From Datisca glomerata (lineage: Eukaryota; Streptophyta; Magnoliopsida; Cucurbitales; Datiscaceae): a stretch of DNA of 64,000 nt. A model generated the notes under the pieces. The model saw nothing but the letters and a program-made list of their open reading frames with translations, was not told where the DNA came from and made no database searches. The stretch covers positions 831,639 through 895,638 of the forward strand of contig QANY01000156.1 in assembly GCA_003255025.1 (NCBI GenBank). Direction: 5' to 3'. The first letter of the stretch is position 1. Each line of letters begins with the position of its first letter. A program made the translations under genes and the position numbers. Below, piece after piece: positions 44,585-56,019 of the stretch.

Positions 44585-46558
44585 TGTAGATACCGTATTT
44601 TATCCGGCCTAATACATGAAATATACATGCTTTATATTTTGGCTCTTTTGAAAACTAATCCAATACTAAAATAAGAAAAGTGGTCCAAAGACTAATAGTA
44701 AAAATTGAAAAAAGAGGACTAAAAAATAAAAATTGAAAAAAAGACTAAAAGTAAAAAAGACAAACCCTAATTTTGCCTATAAATAGGAATGAAGTCTTCA
44801 CTTAAGAGGAGGTCTTTTGGGGAGTAAAAAAAGGGGGGGAAGTCATTTTTTAGAGTGAGACAGAGAGGGGTTGGAAAGAGAGGTGATTTTAGAGAGAGGA
44901 AGAAGTTCTATACTTCTATTATCTTCATCTTCTTCCATTTCTTCTTCTCAAGGTAGCTTAATTGTTTGGTACATTTGTTCATAATATATTTTATTCATCT
45001 CTTTTCTTCATATGAATGTAGTTGATATCTTTTATATTTTTTTTATATACATAAGTGGATTGTTCATTCCCTATCATTTCTCCTCATTTAAATCTTAACA
45101 TTTTAATTTTATGCTTTGATGATTTCTTTACAAATTGGATATTGAGATGTCTTTGTCATCAACTTAATTAATGAGGATGATGATAAAGTTTTGAGGGGTG
45201 AAAAAATTAACCAAATGTGAATCAACCCTTTTAATGGGTTGAAAGTGTACATTTGATGCAAAGATCCCCTAGGATAATTTTCTCACACATAACAATGCAT
45301 AAAATAGAGAGTAGAACCTCTATACAAGATTATGCAAATATTTAAGTTGTGAAACTTTCAATTTTCCTACAATTTTTTTTTTAATATTATGTTCATCATT
45401 TTATGACACTTGTTTGAACTAATTATCATCCATGATCATCCCCTTTGCTATTTGATTAGCAATGACTAATGAGGGAAGGAAAGAAAAATGGCAATTAATG
45501 GACTAAGTAGTAAAAAAAAGACATATTTATGTTAAAAAAATATATTGTTTATTTTTCATCATTTTATTTATTTATTTAATAATATCATTATTATTACTAT
45601 TATATTATATTATAATGTATAATATTATAAAATAAAAAATGAAAAAAAATTTATATATATATGAACGCAGCTCTTGCAGCAACAGAGGAACTTTCCTCTG
45701 TTGAACGCAACAGAGGAAAGTTTCCTCTGTTGCACCATGTTTTTGTTTTTTTTTTGTTACATAATATAGTTTTTTACTTTATTCTTGCATTTTTATAATC
45801 TCAACATTTTATGTTTTCTATAATTTGACATCCTATAACTTATCTCTATTCTTTTACTTCCATTTTGTTGTAATTATTAACATTAATTTCCTTTACATGT
45901 TCATTTATTTAGCATTTTTGCATCGTCATGCTTATAATGCGATTCTTGCATTATTCTCTTATAATTATAATTAATGTTCATGTATGCGCGGATTATAATT
46001 TTAATAATTAGATTTAGATTTTGTTACTTCTATTATTTAATTTTCACTAAAAAAGGCCGACGATGGACTTTGAGATTTTTGGGATACCAAACTTCTCAAA
46101 CTACTGAGGTGAGGAGCTATTCTTGGGATACCGAGAATAACTCTAATAATGCTTTGATTTAAAAGGATATGAGAATACAAAAAAAAAGTAATTTTTTTTC
46201 AATGGTCTTTGAACCACCCATTAAAAGTAACTTATTTTGTTCATTTATATAATACAAAATTCCTCAAATGGGACATTCAAAAATAAATCTCTTTAACATT
46301 TGCCTTAAAATAAAAAATGGATATCATTTGATCAAATTTGGTAACCATTTTACAGTGGGTGTTGTGGGGTGCTAATACATTCCCCACACACAAACGACTC
46401 CTGAACCAACTTTGAGTTTTCGTAGACCAAAAAATTTTCATCTTAAAATTGGGTGACCAATCATACCCTAAAATGATTGGTGGTGACTCTAAATTTCTTT
46501 TTCCTAAAAAAATGAATATTTTTTAATCGTCACTCCGCGTCGCACGCACGTTACGACA
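44585..46558 (+). repeat. Gypsy 3' LTR, 1974 bp
   Basis: Complete LTR, TG...CA, followed by the target duplication ggaag. It contains about 265 bases (about 45580-45845) absent from the 5' copy, including two adjacent perfect hairpins, and the 272-base end that the 5' LTR has lost. Confidence 0.9.
45680..45733. repeat. Two adjacent hairpins with the same arm sequence
   Basis: caacagaggaa pairs with ttcctctgttg at 45680-45703, and gcaacagaggaaa pairs with tttcctctgttgc at 45707-45733; the two palindromes share the same arm sequence. Confidence 0.93.
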
Positions 46559-46563
46559 GGAAG

Positions 46564-48384
46564 GATGGTGCTCGATGAAATAACACTGGTTGTCATGGTG
46601 CTTCACACCTCCATGGTTGAGAAGCTTGTCTTATGAACGGCCTCACATTGGTGCAGATGCTCAGCCCATTCTGCTCATTCAATAACATCGACGGTAACAA
46701 CTTTTCTTTTACTCACTCAGTTAATACATTCTGGAACGTATTCACCTTTAATATTTAGTTTTATGAGGATTTAATAGAATGCATATTAAAGGCATCACTA
46801 TTAGAATGCATAGTTTTGCAGTTTATCTTTTCATCCAATATTTCTGTGACCAAAAGCAAGATATCACTAAAAAGTATTATAACATCGTTTCCAAATTCAA
46901 TAGCATAAGCGTTATAAAGAATCCAAACTCGTAATGCAATAGCATAAGAGTTCTAGAAATCTAAACTTCATCACCTTTGTAACTGAAATTCTAAATCTTT
47001 CATGGAATAGGACTGACTTACAGGTGTTTTATAGAACATTAGTTTGCCTCATTAATTGCATCCTTTCATTAATTAGAAAGGTTACAAGAAAAACATCTGT
47101 ACCATAGATATATGAGAAAACAGAAAAAAAAAAAAAAAAAACCCAACGAAAGAGAGTAAAGATGTGCAGGAAGATCCACTGTGTTTCTCCCCATTGACTA
47201 ACTTGCCTTGAAGAATGTATGTATTATTCCAAAAAACTTTAATATGCTCTAATAGTGATGCCTTTAATATGCATTCTACGATACGACACGCTTCTTCTTC
47301 CTAGCTCTACATGGGAGGTAACTTGTCAAGGTTACTTTTATTTACTGGACAGGGGGAGGGCGGGTTGGGTGGTCTGTGGTGTAGAAAATTGGATTAGTTT
47401 GGAAGTTAATGCTTTCATTCATAAAACTTTACATTGCTTGTCAAAAGGGTAAGAAATTTTCATATGTTGGTTTTAGAACTCGATGCTTTCATTCGTAAAA
47501 CTTACATTGCCTGCAAAAAGGGCAAGAAGTTTTCATATGTTGGTTTTAAATTGGAAAATGCTGGATTTAGAGGAGTAGTCATCTTGAAGAGAGTAAATAT
47601 AAGAAGTAGTCACAAGTATGGAATATGTGGGTAGAGTCGGCCAAACACAAATTAGTTTAATTTTCATGAACTATAGCTTACTGCTGCAGTAGATGAACTA
47701 TAACAAGTCAGTTTTCTTCACCAAAGTACAATTGTCATTAATTATGTACCAAGAGATGATATAGGCAAGAACAGAGAATATCCTACTTTGCTAGACATGC
47801 ATGATAAGATACAAACTCTTTCTTATACATATAATATCCAGTGCCATTCATTTGCAATATTTTTAGGCTTTGCATCTGACTTTCTTTCAACTAAGTTTAG
47901 AACCACAAATAAAAGAAACTCTCATACCAAAACCCACCACAATACAGAACAGAAAAAGAGAAGAGGGGAAAGGAGAAGAGAAACACAAGAACCATGCTCG
48001 CTGAACCAATTTTAATATGATCATAAATACTAATATATTCATAACTATTGTTGATTCTTGATTCTCCATCATTCACATGGATAAAGTTAGTAATCTTAGA
48101 TATCAATAAAGATCTTAGGAGAAGAGAAAGTACTGGGAGGAGCCACGAACTGACGGAGGAGCTCTCTCGAAGTGATGGAGGAGCCACGAACTGATGGAGG
48201 AGCTCTCTGTCGCGGACGAACTCAGTCGTGGAGGAGCTATTTGTCACGGATGAACTCGGTTACGGAGGATCTTTACCACAGAGACTGGTGGAGACGGACC
48301 GATCGAGGAGGTGAGAGAGGGAAGCATGTTTTTTCGAGGGCTTGAGTGGGAAGCAGAGAAATGAAGGCAAGCCTACTATTTTTT
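46564..48384. other. CACTA interior, right side
   Basis: No transposase recognised. It holds a small tandem duplication at 47408-47555 (atgctttcattc..aaaactt, then ttttcatatgttggtttta, twice) and a GC-richer stretch at 48118-48260 of repeated gaggagccacgaactgatgg and ggaggagctctct units. Open frames across the latter are repeat artefacts. An A run lies at 47128-47140. Confidence 0.5.
48118..48260. repeat. Short-unit repeats in CACTA right subterminal flank
   Basis: ggaggagccacgaactga followed by cggaggagctctct occurs twice, then two more diverged versions (tcgcggacgaactcagtcgt; tcacggatgaactcggttac). Confidence 0.75.
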
Positions 48385-48626
48385 TAGTGAGACCTTTAGC
48401 GACCAACAATTTATTTGCTCGGTAAAAATAAGATTTTTACTGACGAATTTAAAATCTCATCGGCAAAAGCCCATGAAAAATTTCGCGCACACTTTAATTT
48501 TTTTCTCGAGTAAAATATCTAGCCTTTGTAACCAATTAAAAAGTAGATCGCTAAAACAAGCTTTTAGCTACGAATTTATTTTCGTGGCTAAAAATTTGGT
48601 GGCTAAAAGACCATTTTCTTGTAGTG
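48385..48626. repeat. CACTA right terminal and subterminal repeats
   Basis: tttagcgaccaac, gtagatcgctaaaac, cttttagctacgaat, tttcgtggctaaa and ggtggctaaaag motifs, ending in ttcttgtagtg. They mirror the motifs at 31615-31905. Confidence 0.8.
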
Positions 48627-48678
48627 GAGAGAAAATACACTCCATAATCCCATCAATAAACAACGAAGGAACCCCAAC
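48627..48678 (-). pseudogene. LINE middle sliver between two insertions
   Basis: Minus-strand translation VGVPSLFIDGIMECIFS continues in frame into SYSIKLN at 31614-31590 when the CACTA element is removed, and is continued upstream by QHTLGV at 52961 when the copia element is removed. The pattern is that of LINE reverse transcriptase (G-V-P .. W-I/I-M .. C-I .. S-Y-S-I-x-L-N). Confidence 0.85.
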
Positions 48679-48910
48679 TGTCGAATCATGTGACTTAAGA
48701 TGCTGCAAATATTTAGTTGAAGGAGTCAAGAATCAGTTACACTATGTCTTGTTCTTTTTGCTTATTTTTCGGTAGATATTTATGCTTTCTTGTAGCATAT
48801 TTTTCTGTAGTTTTAGTTATATATCTGCTGTATAAATAAGTGATCTTAATGCTCAATAAAATATTACTTTTCTCTCTAATATCTTGTCCATATTTGTTCT
48901 AATACTAACA
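48679..48910 (+). repeat. Copia 5' LTR
   Basis: Starts tgtcgaatcatgtgactt, ends atactaaca. A TATA-like ctgtataaataag lies near 48828. A degenerate primer-binding site ttggaacaaggct follows at 48914. Confidence 0.92.
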
Positions 48911-49034
48911 AAATTGGAACAAGGCTATAATCTTGAGGGATCTGTGAGTTAAATAGATATCAAAATCACAAAAAACCCACCAAATAACCTTTCTTTTTTA
49001 TATACAAACACGAAGAACCTGCAAATAGCCTAAG

Positions 49035-52000
49035 ATGGAATCAAAACTTTCTTCTTTCACTTCAATTTCGCCTCCGATATTTGACGAAACAAATTATCAG
49101 ATGTTGGCTGTCAAGATGGAAGCCTATCTTGATGCAAATGATTTATGGGAAGCTGTGGAGAAAGTATATGAAGTTCCTGAATTGTCAGACAATCCAACGG
49201 TTAATCAACTCAAAATTCATAAAGGAAAGATGCTACAAAATTCCAAACCCAGATCAATTTTGTTCACTTTTGTATCCTCTGTTATTTTCAATAGAATAAT
49301 GACTTTGAAAACAGCTGAAGAGATCTGAGATTTCTTAAAGCAAGAGTATGAGGGAAGTGATAAGATCAAAGGGATGCAAGTCTCAACTTGGTTCGAGAAT
49401 TTGAAATACAAAGAATGAAGGAGACGGAAACCATTAAATTTATGCAGATAGGCTTCTCAGCATTGCCAATACAGTGAGCTTTCTTGCCACTAATTTCTCT
49501 GATTCAAGAATTATTCAAGAAATTCTTATTACTATTCCTGAGAAGTTTGAAGCAATAATTACTTCTCTCGAAAACTCAAGAGACCTGTCAAGTATTACCT
49601 TGGCAGAATTATTGAATGCACCGTAGGCTCAGGAACAACGAAGACTAATGAGGCAAGAATGTTCTGTGGAAGGAGCTTTAGTGGCCGAAACACAGAACAA
49701 CTATGGTGGCAAGAACAAGAAGAAGCAGAATAACAACAACTCAAGAAATTTAAGCAACAATAACAGTAGCACGACGCAAGATTTTCCATTGTGTTCTCAT
49801 TGTAAAAAAATAAATAATCCGCAAAAGAAGTGTTGAGGGAGGCCAAATGTAAAATGAAATAAATGCGATCAGTTAGGGCACGTGGAGAGGATTTGTAAGT
49901 CACAACAACAACAACAACAAAGTGAAGCAAAGGCTACAATAGAACAACCTCAAGAAGAGCAACGTTTTGCCGCGTCTTGCTTTGCCACAACAAGCTCCTC
50001 AGAAAGTTGGTTAATAGATAGCGGTTGTACAAACCACATGACATATGACAAAGAGAAATTCAGAGATATTGATACAACCTTCATCTCCAAAGTCAGAATT
50101 GAGAATGGAGTATGTATAGCTGTAAAAGGCAAAGCACAATTGCAATTGAAGGTTGTACAGGTTTGAAACTCATCTCTGATGTTCTATATGTTCCTGAAAG
50201 TAATCAAAGTTTGTTGAGTGTTGGTCAGCTGCTGGAAAAGGGTTACAAAGTTTTATTTGAAGACAAAAATTTCATGATCAAAGATGTAGAAGGCAGGGAG
50301 CTATTCAAGATTCAAATTAAAGGCACAAGCTTTGCCTTGAATTTGATAGAAGAATAGCAAGTTGCAGTGAACGAGGAAGAAAATTGTACCATGCTTTGGC
50401 ACAAGAGGCTGGGGAATTTTCACCATGATGTTTTGCTTCATATGAAAAAAGAATGATCTTGTGGAAGGTCTACCTAATTTGGAAGAGGAGTTACATGTAT
50501 GCTCAACATGTTAATATGGGAAGCAAACGAGGCTGCCCTTTCCGACAAACAATGTTTGGAGAGCATCACACAAGCTGCAATTGGTTCATTCAGATGTGGG
50601 AGGACCTCCGAAAACACCATCTTTGAATGGAAATACAGGCATTGAGCACCAATTGACAGCACCTTACACCCCATAACAAAGCGGGGTCGTCGAAATAAAA
50701 ATTAGAACAATAATGGAGATGACAAGATGCTTACTTCATGAAAAAGACTTGCCATAAAGGTTTTGGGCGAAGGCCGTAAATACAGCAGTATTCTTGTTGA
50801 ATAGACTGCCATCAAAAGCTCTTCCGGATAAGATACCATTTGAAGCTTGGTATGACTTTAAACCCAAATTACTAAATTTGAAAACATTTGGTTGCTTTTG
50901 TTTCTCTTATATTCCTCAGGTTAAGAGAGATAAGTTGGATAAGAAAGAAGAATCAGGAATTTTTGTAGGCTATAGCTCAACATCAAAAGCTTAAAGAATT
51001 TATTTACCGCAAAGCAACAAAGTTATTGTTAGTAGAGATGTGCAATTCTTCGAGTCAGAGAAGTGGAGCTGGGAAAATGAAAAGCAACCTAGATTCAGAT
51101 GGAGATTGATGATGAAGTAGATGATCAACTAGTTAGAGGAACCATATCACTCTCTAAAATTTATCAGAGATGTAATGTTGTTGTGATGGAACTTGTAGAT
51201 TACAAAGATGCTGCAACTGATAAAAAATGGATAGTTGCAATGAAGGAGGAGCTCAACATGATTGAAAAATAAAACATGGGAGTTGGTAGACAAGCCTAAA
51301 GACAAGAACGCTATAAAAGTCAAGTTGGTTTTCAGAACCAAATTCAATTCTGATGGTTCTGTGAACAAGCCAAAGGCAAGGCTTGTTGTCAAGGGATATG
51401 CCTAGATGTTTGGGGTAGACTTCTCCGAAATGTTTGTCCTAGTTGCTCGATTGGACACTATAAGATTGTTGTTGGCTCTTGCTGCACAAAATGGCTGGAT
51501 TATATATCAAATGGATGTCAAGTCGGCATTTTTGAATGGATACTTGGAGGAAGAGATTTACGTAGAGCAACCTAAAGGTTTTTCAGTTCAAGGACAGGAG
51601 GAGAAAGTGTATCGACTAAAAAAGCCTTATATGGTTTAAGACATATTCCAAGGTCTTAGTAATAGCAGAATTGATGCACACTTGTTAAGTTTAGGCTTTA
51701 AAAAAGTCTAATAAGTGAATTCACTTTGTATATCAAGAAGGTTGATAATGAAATACTTGTTGTGTCCTTGATTGTTGATGACTTACTTGTCACAGGGAGT
51801 TCTAAGATGATGATTAACGAGTTTAAAGAAAGGATGAAAGACACATTTGAAATGACTGATCTTGGAAGAATGTCATTCTTCCTTGGTATGCAGTTGCAGC
51901 AAAATGAAAGTGAGATCTTTGTACGTCAAACAAAATATGCAAAGGAAATTCTCATAAAATTCAAGATAGAGGAATGCAGGCCAACTACAACTCCAATGAA

Positions 52001-52665
52001 TCAAAAAGTGAAGTTCAACAAGGAAGATGAAGCTGAGAAAATTGATGAAAGGTTGTATAGAAGCTTAATAGGTTGTCTGATGTATTTAACAACAACTAAG
52101 ACAGACATTACGCATGCAGTAAGTTTTCTGTCAAGATATATGCATTGTGCAAGTGAAATTCACTTTCAAGCAGCAAAAAGAATTCTTAAATATGTTAAGG
52201 AAACAATCGAATTTGGAGTCAAATTATAAAAAGTTAAAAATTTCAGTCTTCATGGCTATTCTGATAGTGATTGGGCTAAAAGTACTGATGGTATGCGAAG
52301 CACTTCAAGTTTTTGTTTCAGCTTTGGCTCTAGAATTTTTTCATGGTGTTTGAAGAAACAAGAAATCATAGCACAGTTGACTATGGAAGTAGAATACATA
52401 GATCTTGTTTCAACTGCAAATCAAGCTCTTTGGCTCAGAAAACTCATGGTTGATTTGCATATAGAGCAAAAGGAGAGTACATAGATTTTTGTTGATAATC
52501 AAGCTGCAATTTCAATTGCTAATAATCTAGTGTTTCATGGGAAAACAAAACACTTCAAGATAAAGTTTTATTTTCTAAAAGAGGTGGAAAAGCAAGGAGA
52601 GGTGCGACTGATTCATTGCAAGATAGAGAATAACCTTGCTGATTTGTTAAGAAAAAACACTTCGT
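49035..52665 (+). pseudogene. Copia gag-pol remnant
   Basis: Gag begins at ATG 49035 (PPIFDETNYQMLAVKMEAYL) with a stop at 49326. The zinc knuckle region (CSHCKK.., CDQLGHVERIC) is near 49795-49895. Protease reads WLIDSGCTNHMT near 50010. GAG-pre-integrase has LWHKRLGNF near 50395. Integrase starts QLVHSDVGGPPKT and jumps after SLNGN (about 50635) straight to IEHQLTAPYTP and VVEIKIRTIMEMTRCLLHEK, so the part holding the first two catalytic Asp residues is deleted while Glu remains. Reverse transcriptase follows (WIIYQMDVKSAFLNGYLEEE; catalytic box IVDD at 51771). RNase H is near 52235-52665 (HGYSDSDWA, VDNQAAISIANN). Several stops. Confidence 0.88.
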
Positions 52666-52714
52666 AAAGCAGGGTTTGAATTTCTCCGACAAAAGCTTGG
52701 TATATGCAGTCTCT

Positions 52715-52728
52715 AAGTCAAGGAGGAG
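52715..52728 (+). promoter_or_regulatory. Copia polypurine tract
   Basis: Purine-rich aaggaggag immediately before the TG of the 3' LTR. Confidence 0.7.
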
Positions 52729-52960
52729 TGTGAAATCATGTGACTTAAGATGCTATAGGTATTCAGTTGAAGGAGTCAAGAATCAGTTACATTATGTCCT
52801 GTTGTTTTTGCTAACTTTTTGGTAGATATTTATGCTTTCTTGTAGTAGATATTTCTACAATTTTAGTTATGCATCTGTTGTATAAACTAGTGATCTTAAT
52901 GCTCAATAAAATATTAGTTTTCCCTCTAATATATTGTCCATATTTGTTCTGATACTAACA
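52729..52960 (+). repeat. Copia 3' LTR
   Basis: Starts tgtgaaatcatgtgactt and ends atactaaca, colinear with the 5' LTR. Confidence 0.93.
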
Positions 52961-53515
52961 CCAACAACACCTAAAGTATGCTGAATAAAACATTAACTGA
53001 CATTGTCATATGCCTTCATCAGATCAACCTTAAATGCACACCTCAGTGAAGATACCTTATCATAATAACCCCTAAATAACTCCTAAGTAAGGAAAATACT
53101 AACGTGATTCTTCTACCAGGGACAAATGCAATTTGATGTGGGTTCACTGCGTAATAAAGAATAGATTTCATTCTATCAGTAGATAGCTTGGCATTACACT
53201 TATAAATTATATTACAACAGGCAATAGGTCAAAAACCCCTAACTTTATTCGGGTTAGGGATTTTAGGCAACAAACAAATGACAGTACTGTTTACTTGCTA
53301 TAGGAGATTGCCTTAAACAAAGAATTCCAGCATTACAAACAAATGATAGTACTATTTACTTACTTTAAGAGATTGCCTTAAACAAAAAATTCCAGCACTG
53401 AATCTGTCATATATTTTCCACAGTACTCCAATATTTCTTAAGACCCACTGAAAACCCATCTGGCCCCGGAGACTTATCACCATTGAAAGAAAATATAGTC
53501 TTAATGATGAATCGT
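52961..53515 (-). pseudogene. LINE reverse transcriptase, N-terminal part
   Basis: Minus strand, in order: SFNGDKSPGPDGFSVG (near 53485), KYWSTVENI, LPKIPNPNKVRGF, PIACCNIIYKCNAKLS, DRMKSILYYAVNPHQIAFVPGRRI, then LRCAFKVDLMKAYDNV near 53020 leading into the insertion. This is the classical LINE block order. A 60-base piece (acaaatgacagtactgttta-like) is duplicated at 53270-53400. The LINE stops near 53515 with no ORF1, so it is 5' truncated. Confidence 0.85.
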
Positions 53516-53874
53516 TAATTGTATAGTGAGTTTTGGTTTAGGCTTGGTTCTTTATTTTCTTAGATCTTGTGTAAGTCGTTTTTGAGCATATGAATTTTTG
53601 TAATTTTTATTTTGAATATTACATTGTAAAAATTCCGCACGCGAGAAGACGAAGCACGCGAGACAAATGAGGAGTAGAAAAGAGAAATAGTAATTTTAGC
53701 ATCGATACGGGCAATATGATTGTCGGCACTGACGTCGTTAGGTTTCCACAAACATAATTGCTATTGGTAAAATCGGCGGCCGTTGATGGATGGGCAGCCG
53801 GCGGTAGCGGTGCGAGTGTCCCACTACCACCGCCGACAACAATCGTTATGATTGCCAATGTATATTTCGCAGAA
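53516..53874 (-). pseudogene. Copia gag start after a primer-binding site
   Basis: On the minus strand a primer-binding site precedes a short frame with GGGSGTLAPLPPAAHPSTAADF, then NSNYVCGNLTTSVPTI and LPVSMLKLLF, resembling the low-complexity N-terminus of copia gag. It stops at 53619. The rest of that element is missing. Confidence 0.5.
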
Positions 53875-53886
53875 ACTCTGATACCG
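53875..53886 (-). promoter_or_regulatory. Copia primer-binding site, minus strand
   Basis: Minus strand cggtatcagagt follows ..gcaaca, an LTR-like end; one mismatch to the tRNA-Met complement core. Confidence 0.65.
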
Positions 53887-56001
53887 TGTTGCATTATCAC
53901 TGTGATACTTCACGAAAACCCCAATCCTATCATTTACCTTTTTAAATTTTGACTTTTGAATTTTGAATTTTGAAAGTTTAAAAGGATAGTTATTCATTTT
54001 AATTTTTTAAAACTTAAAATTAATTAATTGATTGAGTTTGACCCAAGTTTGATGAGTCATCAAATTACTTTTTGACTAATCAAATTCAATTAATTTTAAA
54101 AGGATAATTAATGAGATTATTTACTTAGAAAAAAAGTTTATCCTAATTAAAAGGGTTTTGATCAAAACTTGAAGATTATGAAGATGGAACTCTGGTAGAG
54201 AAGAAGCTATTTTAAAAATATATATTCTTGAAGTCCATTTTGTAATTTTTTTTATAAAAGTTGTAATTTAGAAATACCCAATAGTCACTCGGTTCATCAT
54301 TTTATTTATTTAATTATTTAAATAAATATTTATTAATATGATTGGTAACACGACCATGCATTAGTCGATTATACATGAAACTCCACTTAGTTTTATTTAA
54401 TCATGCATCTCATTAGTAGAAACATGATTGATTAGAACTCTCCTAAAGTGTTTATATGAATTACTTTGAGAAATCAATTACATGTAAATTGTTAAATTTA
54501 ATTAGTTAAACTTGGTAATCATATCACTCTAAAGGCCTTAGTAACCTTTAGGATAACCGACTTTATTAAAAGTGTTTTATTAAAGTTTGATGAATGCAAT
54601 TAATTAGTTATTTTGAGATCACCTACTTTTGACTTAGGCTATAAAGAAGGTTTAATGAACTTAGACCAATTAGATTAGATTAATAATTAATTTTACATCC
54701 ATAGGATTATTTTAACTAGAAATTAATTTGGGATTTAATTGATTAGTTAAAATCGAAACACATCAATTATAAAATAGTAAGTGATAGAAGGTTGACATGT
54801 CAATGTAACTTATAGTCTCCATTATTAGTGCAACACCGTGAGATATAGAGATGACCTCGAGATGGCTTTATTTTCATCCCCATAAGAAAGGTTTCGAACT
54901 GTATCGATATCAAGGTTGAACTTCTAAGAATATATGACTAAATGATGTAGATTTGACCGACCCTAAGATGGCATATTCTAAATCATGTCATGGAATATGA
55001 ATAATGGGTTACACTCACAAAGTCACAACTAAACCTTGAGTGGATAATTGTGACTTGACCAAATAAGCGATACTTTATTATTAAAAGAGAAAATATAAGA
55101 TATTTTAAGTTTTAATAAATAAGGTGTTGGATCGGGTTTTAAAATTTGAGGGAAAATCAATGAACAACGAACAGTTCGTGGAAATGATTTCTACCTTATG
55201 TTGTATCAGAGAATTTCTGACTTGGTGAAATCCTATTGATTGTCTTTGTGTTCTTCATTCTTCGTAGAACTCGAATCAGCCTTCACATTAACAATCACTT
55301 GTAGAATTTATAAGTATATCTCAAACAGATGTTGATCAGAAATTGAGTGTGGGCTCTCAAAACAACTAAAAAAGAAAAATAAGATTTTTCCTTCTCCTCT
55401 CTGTATTTCGGCGACAACAGGGGGATTGTTGAAATTTATGTTTTCTCTACTCTGTGTAATCACACACTGTGTTAGAGTTAAAGATGCAATCCTATTACCA
55501 TCCTTTATATAATAATTATAGAATTTTCACATATACCTCTATATGTTATATTACCAAAAAATTCACCCTCTAATATTTACTATTGCCGAAAATTACATAT
55601 CTTCCTAGAGTCAATGTTGTGTTTAAATTCATCAATCCAAATTGATAAATTAAATTGATCTCCATCAATTAATTAAGTAATTTTTTTTTATTTACTAATT
55701 ATACAATAATTAGAAAATAACCAATTAATTAATTTGAACATTAATTACTTGTTCTTCACTAATTAGGTGACAACACCCATCAAATATAGGTTCGGGAAAT
55801 ATACCTTGGTCTTAAATGACTTACACAATATCTAGGAAAAAATTAAAGAATAAAATATAACCCAATAATCACCATACAATTAACGATCCATTATTGTCCA
55901 TACATTCAAAAAATATTACCATCCATGCATTCATACATATATCATATTATATGAATAATGCAAGAAAACCAACACAACATTTAACAAATAACATATAGAG
56001 A
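53887..56001. other. AT-rich LTR-like sequence, no gene
   Basis: Upstream (on the minus strand) of the primer-binding site at 53875, so at least its lower part should be the LTR of that element. Near 55425-55440 the plus strand has cagggggattgttgaaattt, resembling a polypurine tract plus LTR start in the opposite orientation. Element borders could not be resolved. Confidence 0.35.
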
Positions 56002-56014
56002 CTGTCTGATACCA
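56002..56014 (-). promoter_or_regulatory. Copia primer-binding site next to split LTR
   Basis: Minus strand tggtatcagacag directly beyond the lower end of the LTR segment 56020-56760; it marks that segment as the end of a 5' LTR. Confidence 0.6.
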
Positions 56015-56019
56015 CTTAT

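Larger units (their letters stand above)
32476..46558 (+). mobile_element. Ty3/gypsy retrotransposon, Tat/Ogre type, 14.1 kb
   Basis: LTRs start tgtagataccgt at 32476 and 44585; the 3' LTR ends ttacgaca at 46558. The target duplication ggaag lies at 32471-32475 and 46559-46563. Diagnostic features of the Tat/Ogre group, all visible: an extra coiled-coil ORF1 before gag, a spliceable intron between protease and reverse transcriptase, a second (archaeal-type) RNase H before integrase, and a tandem array in the 3' untranslated region. LTRs differ by only a few percent in the first 270 bases, so insertion was fairly recent, yet coding parts carry many stops and frameshifts and the 5' end is deleted. 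Confidence 0.93.
31615..48626. mobile_element. CACTA (En/Spm-type) DNA transposon, 17.0 kb
   Basis: Left end aactacaagaaac (the first C of CACTA mutated to A), right end ttcttgtagtg, the exact complement of cactacaagaa. Both sides carry the 3-base target duplication GAG (31612-31614 and 48627-48629), the CACTA hallmark. Removing the element brings two pieces of the LINE reverse transcriptase back into one frame. Subterminal regions are full of gcgacgaa/tagcgaccaa motifs. No transposase was recognised in what remains after subtracting the nested gypsy element (32476-46558), so it is a non-autonomous or internally deleted copy of about 2.9 kb. Confidence 0.9.
48679..52960 (+). mobile_element. 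Ty1/copia retrotransposon, 4.3 kb, with target duplication
   Basis: Two 232-base LTRs (48679-48910 and 52729-52960), both TG...CA, flanked by ccaac at 48674-48678 and 52961-52965. By eye the LTRs differ at about 28 positions, so it is old. It is inserted in the LINE on the minus strand. It carries the full domain order but is inactivated by stops and by a deletion in integrase. Confidence 0.95.

Noticed and set aside
47788..48247. Open frames of up to 116 codons in the CACTA interior
   Set aside because: They follow GAGGAGC repeats and AG-rich sequence; no domain, no start context, both strands open.
53619..53900. Host proline/glycine-rich gene
   Set aside because: It sits directly after a tRNA-Met primer-binding site and resembles the start of copia gag, so it is better explained as an element remnant.
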